DNA from: CAVOOW01 sp963697675
GTDB taxonomy: Bacteria > Actinomycetota > Actinomycetes > JACCUZ01
Length of the DNA stretch: 64,000 nt
Reading direction: 5' to 3'
NCBI GenBank assembly: GCA_963697675.1
Contig: CAVOOW010000006.1
Span: 496,001-560,000 of the forward strand
Position numbers and translations under genes: made by a program
The notes under the pieces: generated by a model
Told to the model about the DNA's origin: nothing
Seen by the model: only the letters and a program-made list of their open reading frames with translations
The model's database searches: none
Shown: piece by piece, positions 27,357-35,349 of the stretch
Layout of the letters: each line of letters begins with the position of its first letter
How positions within the stretch are numbered: position 1 is the first letter of the stretch

Positions 27357-28508
27357 TCACTGCAGGATCTGGCGTGCCATCACGAGTCGCTGGATCTGGT
27401 TGGTGCCCTCGTAGATCTGGGTGATCTTCGCGTCGCGCATCATGCGCTCGACGGGGTAGTCCTTGACGTAGCCGTATCCGCCGAGCACCTGCACGGCGTC
27501 TGTGGTGATCTCCATCGCGGCGTCCGAGGCGAAGCACTTGGCGGCCGCGCCGAAGAACGTCAGGTCGCTGTCGCCGCGCTCGGACTTGCACGCGGCCGCA
27601 TAGGTCAGCTGACGCGCGGCCTCGAGCTTCATCGCCATGTCGGCGAGCATGAACTGCAGTCCCTGGAACTCCGCGATGGGTCGGCCGAACTGCTTGCGCT
27701 CCTTGGCATATTGCTTGGCGAAGTCGAGCGCGCCCTGCGCGATGCCCACTGCTTGCGCCGCGATCGTGACGCGCGTGTGGTCGAGGGTGCGCAGCGCCGT
27801 CTTGAAGCCGGTGCCCTCCGCTCCGACCAGCCGCTCGCCAGGGATGCGGCAGTTGTCGAAGTAGAGCTCGCGGGTCGGCGAGCCCTTGATGCCCAGCTTC
27901 TTCTCGGGAGCTCCGAACGTGAATCCCTCGTCCGACTTCTCGACGACGAACGCCGAGATGCCGTTGGCCCCCGAGTCGGGATCCGTGACGGCCAGCACGG
28001 TGTAGTACTCCGAGACGCCGGCGTTGGTGATCCACCGCTTCGCGCCGTTGAGGACGTAGGAGTCACCGTCGCGGACCGCGCGCGTGCGCATAGCCGCCGC
28101 GTCGCTGCCCGCCTCAGGCTCGGAGAGCGCGTAGGAGAACATCGCCTCGCCACTCGCCACCGGCGGCAGATAGCGCTTCAGGACGTCCTCGGAAGCGGAC
28201 AGCAGCAGGGGCGTGGTGCCCAGCTTGTTGACCGCAGGGATCAACGAGCTGGACGCGCAGACGCGGGCCACCTCTTCGATGACGATGACAGTCGCGAGCG
28301 CGTCGGCACCCGCGCCGCCGTACGCCTCAGGAATGTGAACGGCGTGGAAGTCGGCCTTGCGCAGAGCGTCATAGGACGCCTGCGGGAACTGGCCCCTCTC
28401 GTCCACCTCGGCCGCCAAGGGCGCGATCTTGTCCTCGCACACGGCACGCACCGACTCACGAAGCATGTCGTGCTCGGGGGACAGCCTGAACAGGTCGAAG
28501 TCGCTCAC
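27357..28508 (-). CDS. fadE25: Acyl-CoA dehydrogenase (FadE25-like)
   Basis: A flavin-dependent acyl-CoA dehydrogenase of 383 residues that introduces the alpha-beta double bond during fatty or branched-chain acyl-CoA oxidation. The three domains are visible: the helical N-terminus, the FAD-binding middle with SYALSEPEAGSDAAAMRT and WITNAGVSEYYTV, and the C-terminal helical domain with GGYGYVKDYPVERMMRDAKITQIYEGTNQIQR. The glutamate of IYEGT is the catalytic base. GTG 28508 is chosen because it aligns with family N-termini (SDFDLFRLSPEHDMLR). Its position just before purE-purK matches fadE25 in mycobacteria, as I recall it, which supports orthology. The exact acyl chain is not readable. Confidence 0.92.
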   Translation of the reverse strand: MSDFDLFRLSPEHDMLRESVRAVCEDKIAPLAAEVDERGQFPQASYDALRKADFHAVHIPEAYGGAGADALATVIVIEEVARVCASSSLIPAVNKLGTTPLLLSASEDVLKRYLPPVASGEAMFSYALSEPEAGSDAAAMRTRAVRDGDSYVLNGAKRWITNAGVSEYYTVLAVTDPDSGANGISAFVVEKSDEGFTFGAPEKKLGIKGSPTRELYFDNCRIPGERLVGAEGTGFKTALRTLDHTRVTIAAQAVGIAQGALDFAKQYAKERKQFGRPIAEFQGLQFMLADMAMKLEAARQLTYAAACKSERGDSDLTFFGAAAKCFASDAAMEITTDAVQVLGGYGYVKDYPVERMMRDAKITQIYEGTNQIQRLVMARQILQ

Positions 28509-28588
28509 CTGTTGAGGGTACGTGCGCCCAGACGCCGCCGCGCGACCCCCCTCACCCACGCGGAGATCGGGTGCAGGAGCATGGGGAG

Positions 28589-28993
28589 ATGACCGACGAC
28601 GCGACGATCGAACGACTCCTCGCCGCCGAGACCTGGGCGGTGGTGGGGCTGCGCGACAACCCTGCCCGGCCGGCCTATGGCGTCGCGCGCATGCTGCAGG
28701 CGCGCGGCAAGCGCATCGTGCCCGTGCACCAGCACCCGCAGGAGGTCTTCGGCGAGAAGCCCTACGCGAGGCTCGCGGACATCCCGTTCCCCGTCGACGT
28801 GGTCGACGTGTTCGTCAACTCGACCCGCGCGGGAGCCATCGCCGACCAGGCCATCGAGATCGGTGCGAGGGGCGTGTGGTTCCAGCTCGACGTCATCGAC
28901 GACGAGGCGTACGCGCGAGTGGTCGCCGCGGGCATCGACATGGTGATGGACCGGTGCCCCGCCATCGAGTGGTCGAGCCACGGTCCCCGCTGA
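28589..28993 (+). CDS. CoA-binding domain protein (YccU-like)
   Basis: A small (134 residues) Rossmann-fold CoA-binding protein. TWAVVGLRDNPARPAYGVARMLQARGKRIVPVHQHP is the nucleotide/CoA-binding start, equivalent to the N-terminal domain of succinyl-CoA synthetase alpha. DVVDVFVNSTRAGAIADQAIEIGARGVWFQLDV and DRCPAIEW complete the family pattern. These single-domain proteins have no assigned reaction and may sense CoA or acyl-CoA. ATG 28589 follows AGGAG at 28574-28578. It is divergent from the acyl-CoA dehydrogenase and convergent with purE, with a structured spacer between its end and purE. Confidence 0.85.
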   Translation: MTDDATIERLLAAETWAVVGLRDNPARPAYGVARMLQARGKRIVPVHQHPQEVFGEKPYARLADIPFPVDVVDVFVNSTRAGAIADQAIEIGARGVWFQLDVIDDEAYARVVAAGIDMVMDRCPAIEWSSHGPR

Positions 28994-29010
28994 CGCTCAG
29001 TTCGCTCGCT

Positions 29011-29103
29011 GGAATCGACCACGTTCAGCATGCTGGCGGACCGGTTCGCAAGGCGTGCAGGCATAGCGAACCGTCCGTACGCCTGGTAAACGTGGTCGAT
29101 TCC
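29011..29103. repeat. 93-base nested inverted-repeat structure between convergent genes
   Basis: Perfect 15-base arms GGAATCGACCACGTT (29011-29025) and AACGTGGTCGATTCC (29089-29103) enclose a second pair, CGGACCGGTTCGC (29037-29049) against GCGAACCGTCCG (29066-29077), which pair with one bulge. A short palindrome CAGCATGCTG lies at 29026-29035. AGGCGT (29051-29056) can also pair with ACGCCT (29079-29084), which would form a pseudoknot across the inner stem. It lies between the ends of the CoA-binding gene and purE. It may act as a two-way terminator, although no T-run follows; a small mobile element or a structured RNA is also possible. Confidence 0.6.
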
Positions 29104-29120
29104 GGGGGCCGCTGGGCTGG

Positions 29121-29648
29121 TCAGCCGCCGAAGCCGACGCCGCCCGCACGGCGGCGCCGCAGCGCCTCGCCCTTGGCCCGGGCCTTGTCGCCGAGCTCGT
29201 GCTGGAACTTCTCCATGCGCTCCAGCAGCCCGGGGTCGGAGGTCGCGAGGACTCGCACGGCGAGCAGCCCCGCGTTGCGGGCACCGCCGATCGAGACGGT
29301 GGCCACCGGCACACCGGCGGGCATCTGCACGATCGAGAGCAGCGAGTCGAGGCCGTCCAGGCGCTCGAGCGGCACGGGAACACCGATCACGGGCAGTGGG
29401 GTGACCGCGGCGAGCATGCCGGGCAGGTGAGCCGCTCCCCCAGCGCCGGCGATGATCACCTTCAGCCCACGGCCGGCAGCCGCTTCGCCGTACGCCAGCA
29501 TCTCTTGCGGCATGCGGTGAGCGGACAGCACGTCGACCTCGTGCGCGATGCCGAACTCTTCCAGCGCGTCCGATGCGTCCTTCATCACGACCCAGTCCGA
29601 GTCGCTGCCCATCACCAGCCCGACCAGCGGTTCGGAAGTCTCAGCCAT
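29121..29648 (-). CDS. purE: 5-(carboxyamino)imidazole ribonucleotide mutase
   Basis: PurE class I converts N5-CAIR to CAIR in purine synthesis. The protein has 175 residues with VGLVMGSDSDWVVM near the N-terminus (the GSDSD phosphate-binding motif), VLSAHRMPQEMLAY with the catalytic-site histidine, and VIIAGAGGAAHLPGMLAAVTPLPVIGVPV. The C-terminal tail is Arg/Gly-rich. ATG 29648 overlaps the end of purK by eight bases, so the two genes form one translational unit. The partner PurK supplies N5-CAIR. Regulation of the pair is not evident, and no PurR-box or riboswitch is seen upstream of purK. Confidence 0.95.
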   Translation of the reverse strand: MAETSEPLVGLVMGSDSDWVVMKDASDALEEFGIAHEVDVLSAHRMPQEMLAYGEAAAGRGLKVIIAGAGGAAHLPGMLAAVTPLPVIGVPVPLERLDGLDSLLSIVQMPAGVPVATVSIGGARNAGLLAVRVLATSDPGLLERMEKFQHELGDKARAKGEALRRRRAGGVGFGG

Positions 29649-30768
29649 CGATGTCTCCTCGCAAGAAGGCGGCCGCGTGGACGGCGCGCGCGCGTACGTC
29701 CTCAGCATGGTCGCCAACCGTCGTCACGTGACCCACCTTTCGCCCAGGGCGGACGTCCTTTCCGTACATGTGGATGTGGACTCCCGGGTCGTGGGCCATG
29801 CAGTGCAGATAGCCGCTGTACATCTCGGCGATGTCGCCGCCGAGGACGTTCGACATGGCGACGTGCGACGCGGTCATCCTTGTGTCACCGAGCGGCAGGT
29901 CGAGCACCGCGCGCAGGTGCTGCTCGAACTGGCTGGTCCGCGCCCCCTCGATCGTCCAGTGACCACTGTTGTGCGGGCGCATGGCCAGCTCGTTGACGAG
30001 CACGCCTTGGGCAGTGTCGAACATCTCGACAGCGAACACCCCTGTGACGTCGAGGCCCTCGGCGATGCGCAGCGCGGCCTGCTGGGCGGCCAGCGCGTGG
30101 TCCTCCGCGATGGCCGCCGGCGCGAACACCTCACGACAGATGCCGTCGACCTGCACCGTCTCGACGACCGGGTAGACCGCCGCCTGGCCGTGCGGGCTGC
30201 GCGCAACGAGTACGGCCAGCTCGCGGGTGAAATCGACACGCTCCTCCGCGAGCAGAGCCTCCCCAGTGAGCCAGTCGGCAGCCTCCTCGGCCGCGGCAAC
30301 GACCCGTACGCCCTTGCCGTCGTACCCACCTCTCGGTGTCTTCAGGACGATCGGCCAGCCCACCTCGTCGCCGAACGCCCGCAACGCCGTCGGGTCCATC
30401 ACCATCCGCCAGCGCGGGCACGGCACCCCGAGCTCGGTCAGCCGTGCGCGCATCACCGACTTGTCCTGGGCGTGCAGCAAGGCAGCAGGACCCGGGCGTA
30501 CGACGACACCGGCTGCGGTGAGTGCATGGAGGTGATCCGTCGGAACATGCTCGTGGTCGAAGGTGATCACGTCGCAGCCCTTGGCGAAACGTTGCAACGC
30601 CTCGAGATCCGTCTCGTTGCCGATCTCGGTGCCCGGCACGACCTGGGCCGCGCTGTCCGCGGGGTCGCGGGCGAGCACTCGCAGCGTGATGCCGAGCTCG
30701 ATCGCCGGACCGGCCATCATTCGCGCGAGCTGTCCGCCTCCAATGACGCCGACAACCGGGAATCCCAC
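29641..30768 (-). CDS. purK: 5-(carboxyamino)imidazole ribonucleotide synthase
   Basis: PurK is an ATP-grasp enzyme that carboxylates AIR with bicarbonate and ATP to give N5-CAIR. The N-terminal GVIGGGQLARMMAGPAIELG motif binds substrate and nucleotide. The ATP-grasp loop is VLKTPRGGYDGKGVRVV, followed by EERVDFTRELAVLVARS and the metal-binding EMFDTAQGVLVNELAMRPHNSGHWTIEGARTSQFEQHLRA. At 375 residues it is normal size. The ATG at 30768 follows about 400 bases of spacer with repeats, and its stop overlaps purE. No alternative function is likely. Confidence 0.95.
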   Translation of the reverse strand: MGFPVVGVIGGGQLARMMAGPAIELGITLRVLARDPADSAAQVVPGTEIGNETDLEALQRFAKGCDVITFDHEHVPTDHLHALTAAGVVVRPGPAALLHAQDKSVMRARLTELGVPCPRWRMVMDPTALRAFGDEVGWPIVLKTPRGGYDGKGVRVVAAAEEAADWLTGEALLAEERVDFTRELAVLVARSPHGQAAVYPVVETVQVDGICREVFAPAAIAEDHALAAQQAALRIAEGLDVTGVFAVEMFDTAQGVLVNELAMRPHNSGHWTIEGARTSQFEQHLRAVLDLPLGDTRMTASHVAMSNVLGGDIAEMYSGYLHCMAHDPGVHIHMYGKDVRPGRKVGHVTTVGDHAEDVRARAVHAAAFLRGDIDG

Positions 30769-30792
30769 GTGGTCGACCCTACCCAGGGGAGG

Positions 30793-30860
30793 CTACGGGG
30801 ACTGGATGAGGCCGATGACGTTGCCGTCGGCGTTCTTCAGTGTGGCAATCAGACGCGGCC
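30793..30860 (-). pseudogene. Remnant of a VOC/glyoxalase-family gene (C-terminal end only)
   Basis: On the minus strand the last 22 codons before a TAG read RLIATLKNADGNVIGLIQSP, which looks like the C-terminal strand of a vicinal-oxygen-chelate (glyoxalase/bleomycin-resistance) domain, usually ending DPDGNVIGLIQ. Upstream the frame enters a 13-base tandem repeat and has no recognisable domain, so only a fragment remains. It sits 24 bases beyond the purK start and is probably not expressed. Confidence 0.55.
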
Positions 30861-30864
30861 GACG

Positions 30865-30943
30865 TCCGGGATCGACGTCCGGGACTGACCTCCGGGATCG
30901 ACCTCCGGGATCGACCTCCGGGATCGACCCTCCGGGATCGACC
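30865..30943 (+). repeat. 13-base tandem repeat, six units
   Basis: Six units of TCCGGGATCGACC or close variants: 30865-30877, 30878-30890, 30891-30903, 30904-30916, 30917-30929 (plus one extra C) and 30931-30943. The array appears to have replaced the body of the VOC-like gene whose end lies at 30793-30860. The 13-base period does not keep a reading frame. Confidence 0.9.
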
Positions 30944-31110
30944 GCCGGCGACCAACGCCGACGCGCCCCGACAGCCAGCGCCGCAACCACCCCGTCACCG
31001 CGCGGTGTTGGCTATGGGGCCGCGGCTTCCTCCTCGTGCATCGCGAGCACTTCCTAGGTTTGTGATGCGTCTGCGTGTGGTGTTGTGGTGACTGTTCGTG
31101 AGTGTCGCCC

Positions 31111-31135
31111 TGTGGATAGAAGTGGTTGTGGATAA
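31111..31135 (+). promoter_or_regulatory. Two DnaA-box-like nonamers
   Basis: TGTGGATAA at 31127-31135 is the exact reverse complement of the DnaA box TTATCCACA. TGTGGATAG at 31111-31119 differs at the last base. Both lie about 60 bases before the DUF222/HNH gene. Two boxes alone are too few for an origin; they could titrate DnaA, link expression to replication, or be coincidental. Confidence 0.45.
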
Positions 31136-31185
31136 AGGGGTTCTGGGTGGGGGTTTGTGTCGGGGGTGGCTTCTAGGGTCGGGTC

Positions 31186-32681
31186 ATGGCTTCAGATCGG
31201 ACACCGGATTCGGCCGAGGAGATGGCTGCGGAGGTGGCTGCCTTCTTGGCGGATCGCTACGGGGCCACCGAGCTCATCGGTGTGACAGATGCGCACGTGT
31301 TGGCCGCCCGGATCCGGACCAACGCGTCGCTGCTCGCCTCGGCCGAGGCGACGCAGTTGGCGCTGGTCGCGCAGTTCAGCTCCCTCGTGGAGGCGCAGGC
31401 GGTGGCCGAGCTGGGGTCTCGCCCGCGCGGGTCCGGTGGGGCACCGGATGAGGAGCTGATCGCCTCGGCGATGGTCGACGAGCTGCAGGCGGTGCTCGGC
31501 ATCGGGGCGCGCCCGGCCGGTCGGTTGCTCGACCTGGCCCACCGGCTGACCACCGTGCTACCCGACACGCTCGACGCGTTGGCCGTCGGCCGGTTGGACC
31601 TGGTGAGGGCCCGCACCCTCGCCGAGGCCACCCAGGTGCTCTCCGACCGGGACGCACGCGAGGTGCAGGACCGGCTGCTCGCCGTGGCCGGGTCGAGCCC
31701 GTGGGACGGGTTGTCGCCGCGGTCCTGGCGGGACCGGACCGCGCGCACCGTGACCCGGGTCGACGCCGACGCCGCGGCGCGGCGCCGGAAGGAGCGACGC
31801 GCCGCGCGAGCGGTGCGCTCGGGCCCGACCGGGGACGGGATGGCCGAGCTGATCATCGACACCGACGCCGCCGATGTCGCGATGACCGAACAGGTCCTCA
31901 CCGACCTCGCGCGGGCCCGCAACGACCACACCGAGGACGGCGAGTACGTGCCGATGGACCAGCGCCGGGTCGACGCGTTCGTCGAGGTGTTCACCCGCAT
32001 CCGGGACGGGCGGGACCCACCCGGGGTCCCGGTCCGGCGGGAACGCGAACTCGGGCTGGTGGCCAACCTGGACACCTTCTTCGGGACCGGCCCGGCCGCG
32101 AAGGACCCCGGGGAGGTCCGCGGCCTGACCGGGCAAGCCTTCCTGGACCCGCAGACCACCCGTGAGCAGGCCCACACGATGGCCGCCACCGGGGCAGCCA
32201 GCCTGCTGCTGGTCGACTCGGCCGGGATACTGACCCGGATCGTGCGCCTCCCCAAAGCCCCGCCCGGCGGCTGGACCCGCCAACTACTCCAGGCCGCCGT
32301 CCGCGCCCAGCTCGACCAGTGCGCGACCTGCCGGCGCTGTCCTGTCAGTCCTATGCGCCGACCGTGGCGATCACCGAGCAGGTGCGAGCCCGTAACCCGC
32401 GCTGCACCGCCTACGACTGCCCGCGACGAGCCGGCAGGTGCGATCTGGACCACGACGTGCCCTGGCCCCGCGGACCCACCGAGGTGACCAACCTCGCGCC
32501 GCGGCACCGACGCCACCACGAGCTCAAAACCCGCGGCCTCGTCGCCACCCGGCTCAATCAGGACGGGTCGGTCGAACACAGCATGCTCACCGGACTCACC
32601 GTCACCACCAGGCCCGAACCCCTACCCGGCTACGCACCCGGCGAAGGCTACGGACCCGAGACAACGGCACGCGCGGGCTGA
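31186..32681 (+). CDS. DUF222 / HNH endonuclease protein (frameshifted)
   Basis: A member of the actinobacterial DUF222-HNH group (also called 13E12-repeat proteins). The first 370 residues form the helical DUF222 domain, with GATELIGVTDAHVLAARIRTNA at the start and LDLVRARTLAEATQVLSDRDAREVQDRLLAVAG in the middle. The C-terminus in another frame holds the HNH nuclease: QVRARNPRCTAYDCPRRAGRCDLDHDVPWPRGPTEVTNLAPRHRRHHELKTRG, in which DLDHDVPW gives the catalytic histidine pair and cysteines the zinc site. The join lies near 32330-32345. These genes are multicopy in many actinobacteria and are thought to be selfish or repair-related; no specific target is known. ATG 31186 follows a G-rich leader. 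Confidence 0.85.
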
Positions 32682-32712
32682 GCGACGACGCAGCCTGCGC
32701 GGCCGCGGGACG

Positions 32713-32752
32713 GCACAGCACGCGGAGACTCACGACGGCCGCACGTGCTGTG
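32713..32752 (+). terminator. Stem-loop downstream of DUF222/HNH gene
   Basis: CACAGCACG at 32714-32722 pairs with CGTGCTGTG at 32744-32752 (nine base pairs, 21-base loop), 32 bases after the HNH stop. There is no T-run behind it, as is common for actinobacterial terminators, so termination is inferred only from position and stability. Confidence 0.45.
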
Positions 32753-32882
32753 TGCGCGAGGCCGCGGCACCCGAACCCCCGGGTGTGGCGGCCCGCGGGC
32801 GGCTGCGCGTGTAGTCAAGGAACCGCCCGATCTGGCGGATCTTGAGCGGCTGGATCGCGACGCCCCGACGTAGGCTCCGAGC

Positions 32883-33140
32883 GTGCGGCATCTGGTGCGG
32901 ACCGAGATTGGTGTAGTCGTCGTGATCGCCGTGGGGCTGGTCGTCGTCTACGTGGGTCTTGCGATATTCATCTCCGGCAACGACCGGTTCGCTGGGGCTG
33001 TCGTCCTCGTCCTCGGCCTTTGGCTGATGGTTTCAGCGCCGATCGTCCATGATCGCGTGCATCGCGAACGTGGCGAGGAGAGTCACGCGGTATGGGGCAG
33101 AGGAGACCGCAGGAAGCCGCCCTGGTGGCCGGCGAGGTAG
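32883..33140 (+). CDS. Small membrane protein, two predicted membrane segments
   Basis: An 85-residue open frame starting at GTG 32883. It contains two hydrophobic stretches, GVVVVIAVGLVVVYVGLAIFI and AGAVVLVLGLWLMVSAPIV, separated by a short polar loop (SGNDRF), then a basic cytoplasmic tail (HDRVHRERGEE...RRKPPWWPAR). I do not recognise the family. The strict hydrophobic-polar alternation and codon use like the neighbours support it as a real gene. It has no obvious operon partner, and a tandem repeat array starts ten bases after its stop. Confidence 0.5.
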   Translation: MRHLVRTEIGVVVVIAVGLVVVYVGLAIFISGNDRFAGAVVLVLGLWLMVSAPIVHDRVHRERGEESHAVWGRGDRRKPPWWPAR

Positions 33141-33150
33141 CCGGACAACG

Positions 33151-33299
33151 AGCGGCGTCGCTGGAGAAGATCCGGCGGAGCGGTATCGCCGAGAGGACAG
33201 ACCCCCGCGCAGCGGTATCGCCGAGAGGACAGACCCCCGCGGAGCGGTATCACCGGGAGAAGATCCCGCGGAGCGATATCGCTGGAGAAGACCCGGCGG
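33151..33299 (+). repeat. Degenerate 28-32-base tandem repeat, five units
   Basis: Units begin with AGCGGTATCGCC or similar and end CCGGCGG, CCCGCGC or CCCGCGG, at 33151-33178, 33179-33210, 33211-33242, 33243-33271 and 33272-33299. The second and third units are identical but for the last base. Each unit contains a near-palindrome around GGTATCGCC. There are no unique spacers, so this is not a CRISPR array. It fills most of the gap between the small membrane protein gene and the epimerase gene. Confidence 0.85.
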
Positions 33300-33331
33300 A
33301 GCGGCCGGCGGCTGCGTTCCGCTCGGCGCTC

Positions 33332-34291
33332 CTATCGGTCAGACGATCTGGGCGTTCGTTCCGCCGGGATGCTTGAGCCATAGGCAGCCATGAAGCCTTG
33401 TCGCCAGCTGGGATATCGCAGCGACCAACCAAGATCCCGCTTCGCCTTCGCGTTCGAGGCGCCGCGGGACTCAGTTCCCATCATCACGGCGCCTTCGCCG
33501 GCAATCAGCCGCGCTAGCCAGCGTGGGACCTGGCGGGGCGGCTTGGCGCCCAGCACCTCCGCCAGCACGGGCAACCAATCGCGAACTGGGGCAGGCTCGT
33601 CGTCAACGATGTTGTAGATGCCGGGACCGTCGTGGTCGAGCGCGAGCACCGTCGCTCTGGCGGCATCGTCGAGGTGAATGAACGAGGAGACGCCGCCGCC
33701 GTTGCCGACGATCGGGAACTTCCGCTTGCGCACGGGCTCGAGCAGCCCGTCGTTGGCGGCGCCGTAGAAGCCGCCGTAGCGAAGCGCTATCCCGCCGGCG
33801 TCCGTGACCGCCTGGTCGAGATAGCGCATTGCGGCGTTGGTCTCGCGCGCCGTGACCACAGGGTTGGCGTCGAGCGGATCGTCCTCGGTCTTGACCGGCC
33901 CGCCCTCACGCGCGTACCGAAAGGGTGCGAAGCTCTGGGCGACGAACCGGCAGACGCCGGCCTCGTGCGCGGCGGCGAGCAGGGCGTCGGTGCCCTCGAT
34001 GCGAAGCCGGTTGGTCGGTGCGAAGCGGCGGTCGAGGTTCCTGGAGAAACCCACGTCCGCCAGAGCGGTCGCCTGGTGGACGATTGCCTCGGGCCGGGTT
34101 TCCAGGACGGCATTGCGCACGGCCCGCGCATCGAGCAGATCCAGCGCGATCGCTTCCGCCCCGAGCGCGCGTACCCGGTCAGCATGTTCGGGCGACCTGA
34201 AGGTCCCGATCACCTCATGACCTTGATCGACGAGCAGAGGTACGAGCCGGCTGCCGATGGCACCGCTCGCCCCCGCAACGAGGACTCGCAT
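33332..34291 (-). CDS. NAD(P)-dependent epimerase/dehydratase-family protein (SDR, atypical)
   Basis: An extended SDR of 319 residues. MRVLVAGASGAIGSRLVPLLVDQGHEV is the Rossmann GxxGxxG nucleotide site, and VHQATALADVGF, YAREGGPVKTEDDPLD and ALRYGGFYGAANDGL follow. The classical YxxxK is not evident: the region around the expected tyrosine reads TNAAMRYLDQAVTDAGG. Its catalytic competence as an epimerase is therefore doubtful, and it may be an atypical SDR acting as an oxidoreductase. It is divergent from the ECF41-type sigma factor gene with an 87-base spacer. ECF41 sigma factors are typically encoded beside a carboxymuconolactone decarboxylase, oxidoreductase or epimerase gene that they control, so this is very probably the target gene. 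Confidence 0.82.
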   Translation of the reverse strand: MRVLVAGASGAIGSRLVPLLVDQGHEVIGTFRSPEHADRVRALGAEAIALDLLDARAVRNAVLETRPEAIVHQATALADVGFSRNLDRRFAPTNRLRIEGTDALLAAAHEAGVCRFVAQSFAPFRYAREGGPVKTEDDPLDANPVVTARETNAAMRYLDQAVTDAGGIALRYGGFYGAANDGLLEPVRKRKFPIVGNGGGVSSFIHLDDAARATVLALDHDGPGIYNIVDDEPAPVRDWLPVLAEVLGAKPPRQVPRWLARLIAGEGAVMMGTESRGASNAKAKRDLGWSLRYPSWRQGFMAAYGSSIPAERTPRSSDR

Positions 34292-34314
34292 CGTGTTGCT
34301 CCCTTCGGTACTTC

Positions 34315-34356
34315 TGTCACATCCGTCGTGTGTGGGGTGTCACTCCCACTGACACG
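34315..34356. promoter_or_regulatory. Repeated TGTCAC motifs and palindrome in the ECF41/epimerase divergent region
   Basis: TGTCACA at 34315-34321, TGTCACT at 34338-34344 and the inverted TGACACG at 34350-34356 lie in the 87-base spacer. The last two form GTGTCA-N7-TGACAC. TGTCACA is, to my knowledge, the -35 element recognised by ECF41 sigma factors. I could not place the expected CGTC -10 element at the right distance on either strand, so the exact promoter is unsettled. Confidence 0.4.
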
Positions 34357-34378
34357 CGGCAACGGGAGGATGTGACCG

Positions 34379-35321
34379 ATGAACGAGGACGAGTGGCTGG
34401 CAGATCAGTTCGAGGAGCATCGAGCCCATCTGCGAGGCGTCGCCTACCGGATGTTGGGCTCGCACACCGAAGCCGAGGACGCCGTGCAGGACACCTGGCT
34501 GCGCCTGAGCCGGTCGGGCGCAGGCGAGGTCGAGAACCTCGGCGGGTGGTTGACGACCGTCGTCGCCCGGGTGTGCCTCAACATGCTGCGTTCCCGCAAC
34601 GTGCGACGTGAGGCGTCCTTCGGGGCGCACGTGCCCGATCCCGTCATCGGTCCCGACGGAGCGCTCCAACCGGAGGACGAGGCATTGCTGGCTGACTCGG
34701 TCGGCCTCGCTCTGCTCGTGGTGCTCGACACACTCACCCCGGCCGAGAGGCTGGCGTTCGTCCTCCACGACATGTTCGACCTGCCCTTCGACGAGATAGC
34801 TCCGATGGTCGGTCGAACCCCTGCGGCGGCCAGACAGCTCGCCAGCAGGGCACGACGCCGCGTCAAGGGTTCCGTTACCGACGCCTGACCCCGATCTTGC
34901 TCGTCAAAGAGAGGTGGTCGACGCCTTCTTCTTGGCTGCGCGAGGGGGCAATTTCGACGCTCTCGTCTCGGTGCTCGACCCCGATGTCGTGCTGCGAATC
35001 GACGCGGGAGCCATGCTGCCCGCGGCATCCAAGGTCGTCAGGGGCGCCGCGTCCGTGGCCAACCAGGCACTGGCCGGACTACGGACGGCGTTGGCGCGCC
35101 TGGTTGTCCACCTGCGTCCAGCACTGGTGAACGGAGCCGCCGGGGTCGTGGTCACGGTGGGCGAGCAGCCCATGGCCGTGATCGGCTTCACCGTAGTCAG
35201 AGGCAAGATCGCCGAGATCGATGCGGTCGCCGACCTGGAGCGCGTCCGTAGGATCACCGCGTCCGTCGCGATGGAGGCATGGAGGGCCAGCCCGTGGATC
35301 CCCGAGGCTGATCGCCCTTGA
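34379..35321 (+). CDS. ECF41-type sigma-70 factor with C-terminal SnoaL-like domain (frameshifted)
   Basis: An RNA-polymerase sigma factor of the extracytoplasmic-function class. Region 2 spans FEEHRAHLRGVAYRMLGSHTEAEDAVQDTWLRL; region 4 is ADSVGLALLVVLDTLTPAERLAFVLHDMFDLPFDEIAPMVGRTPAAARQLASRARRRV. A SnoaL/NTF2-like domain follows in another frame: REVVDAFFLAARGGNFDALVSVLDPDVVLRID to WIPEADRP. The extra C-terminal domain, which modulates activity, is the defining trait of ECF41. The frames join near 34886, where a single extra T creates a TGA; removing it gives DPDLARQREVVDAF, the normal linker. ATG 34379 has GGGAGG nine bases upstream. ECF41 factors lack a classical anti-sigma factor. Confidence 0.87.
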
Positions 35322-35349
35322 TCAGACGTCCGTACGAGCCGTCACGCAC

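Noticed and set aside
29011..29103. A tRNA or tRNA-like gene.
   Set aside because: The stems do not match a cloverleaf, no anticodon arm or TTCGA loop can be placed, and the arms are too long.
31111..31135. Possible replication origin from the DnaA-box-like sites.
   Set aside because: Only two boxes, no AT-rich unwinding region and no dnaA/dnaN genes near.
33151..33299. Possible CRISPR array.
   Set aside because: Units follow one another without unique spacers, vary in length and lie far from any cas gene.
34315..34356. A full ECF41 promoter with -10 CGTC.
   Set aside because: The -35-like TGTCACA is present, but I found no CGTC at 16-18 bases on either strand.
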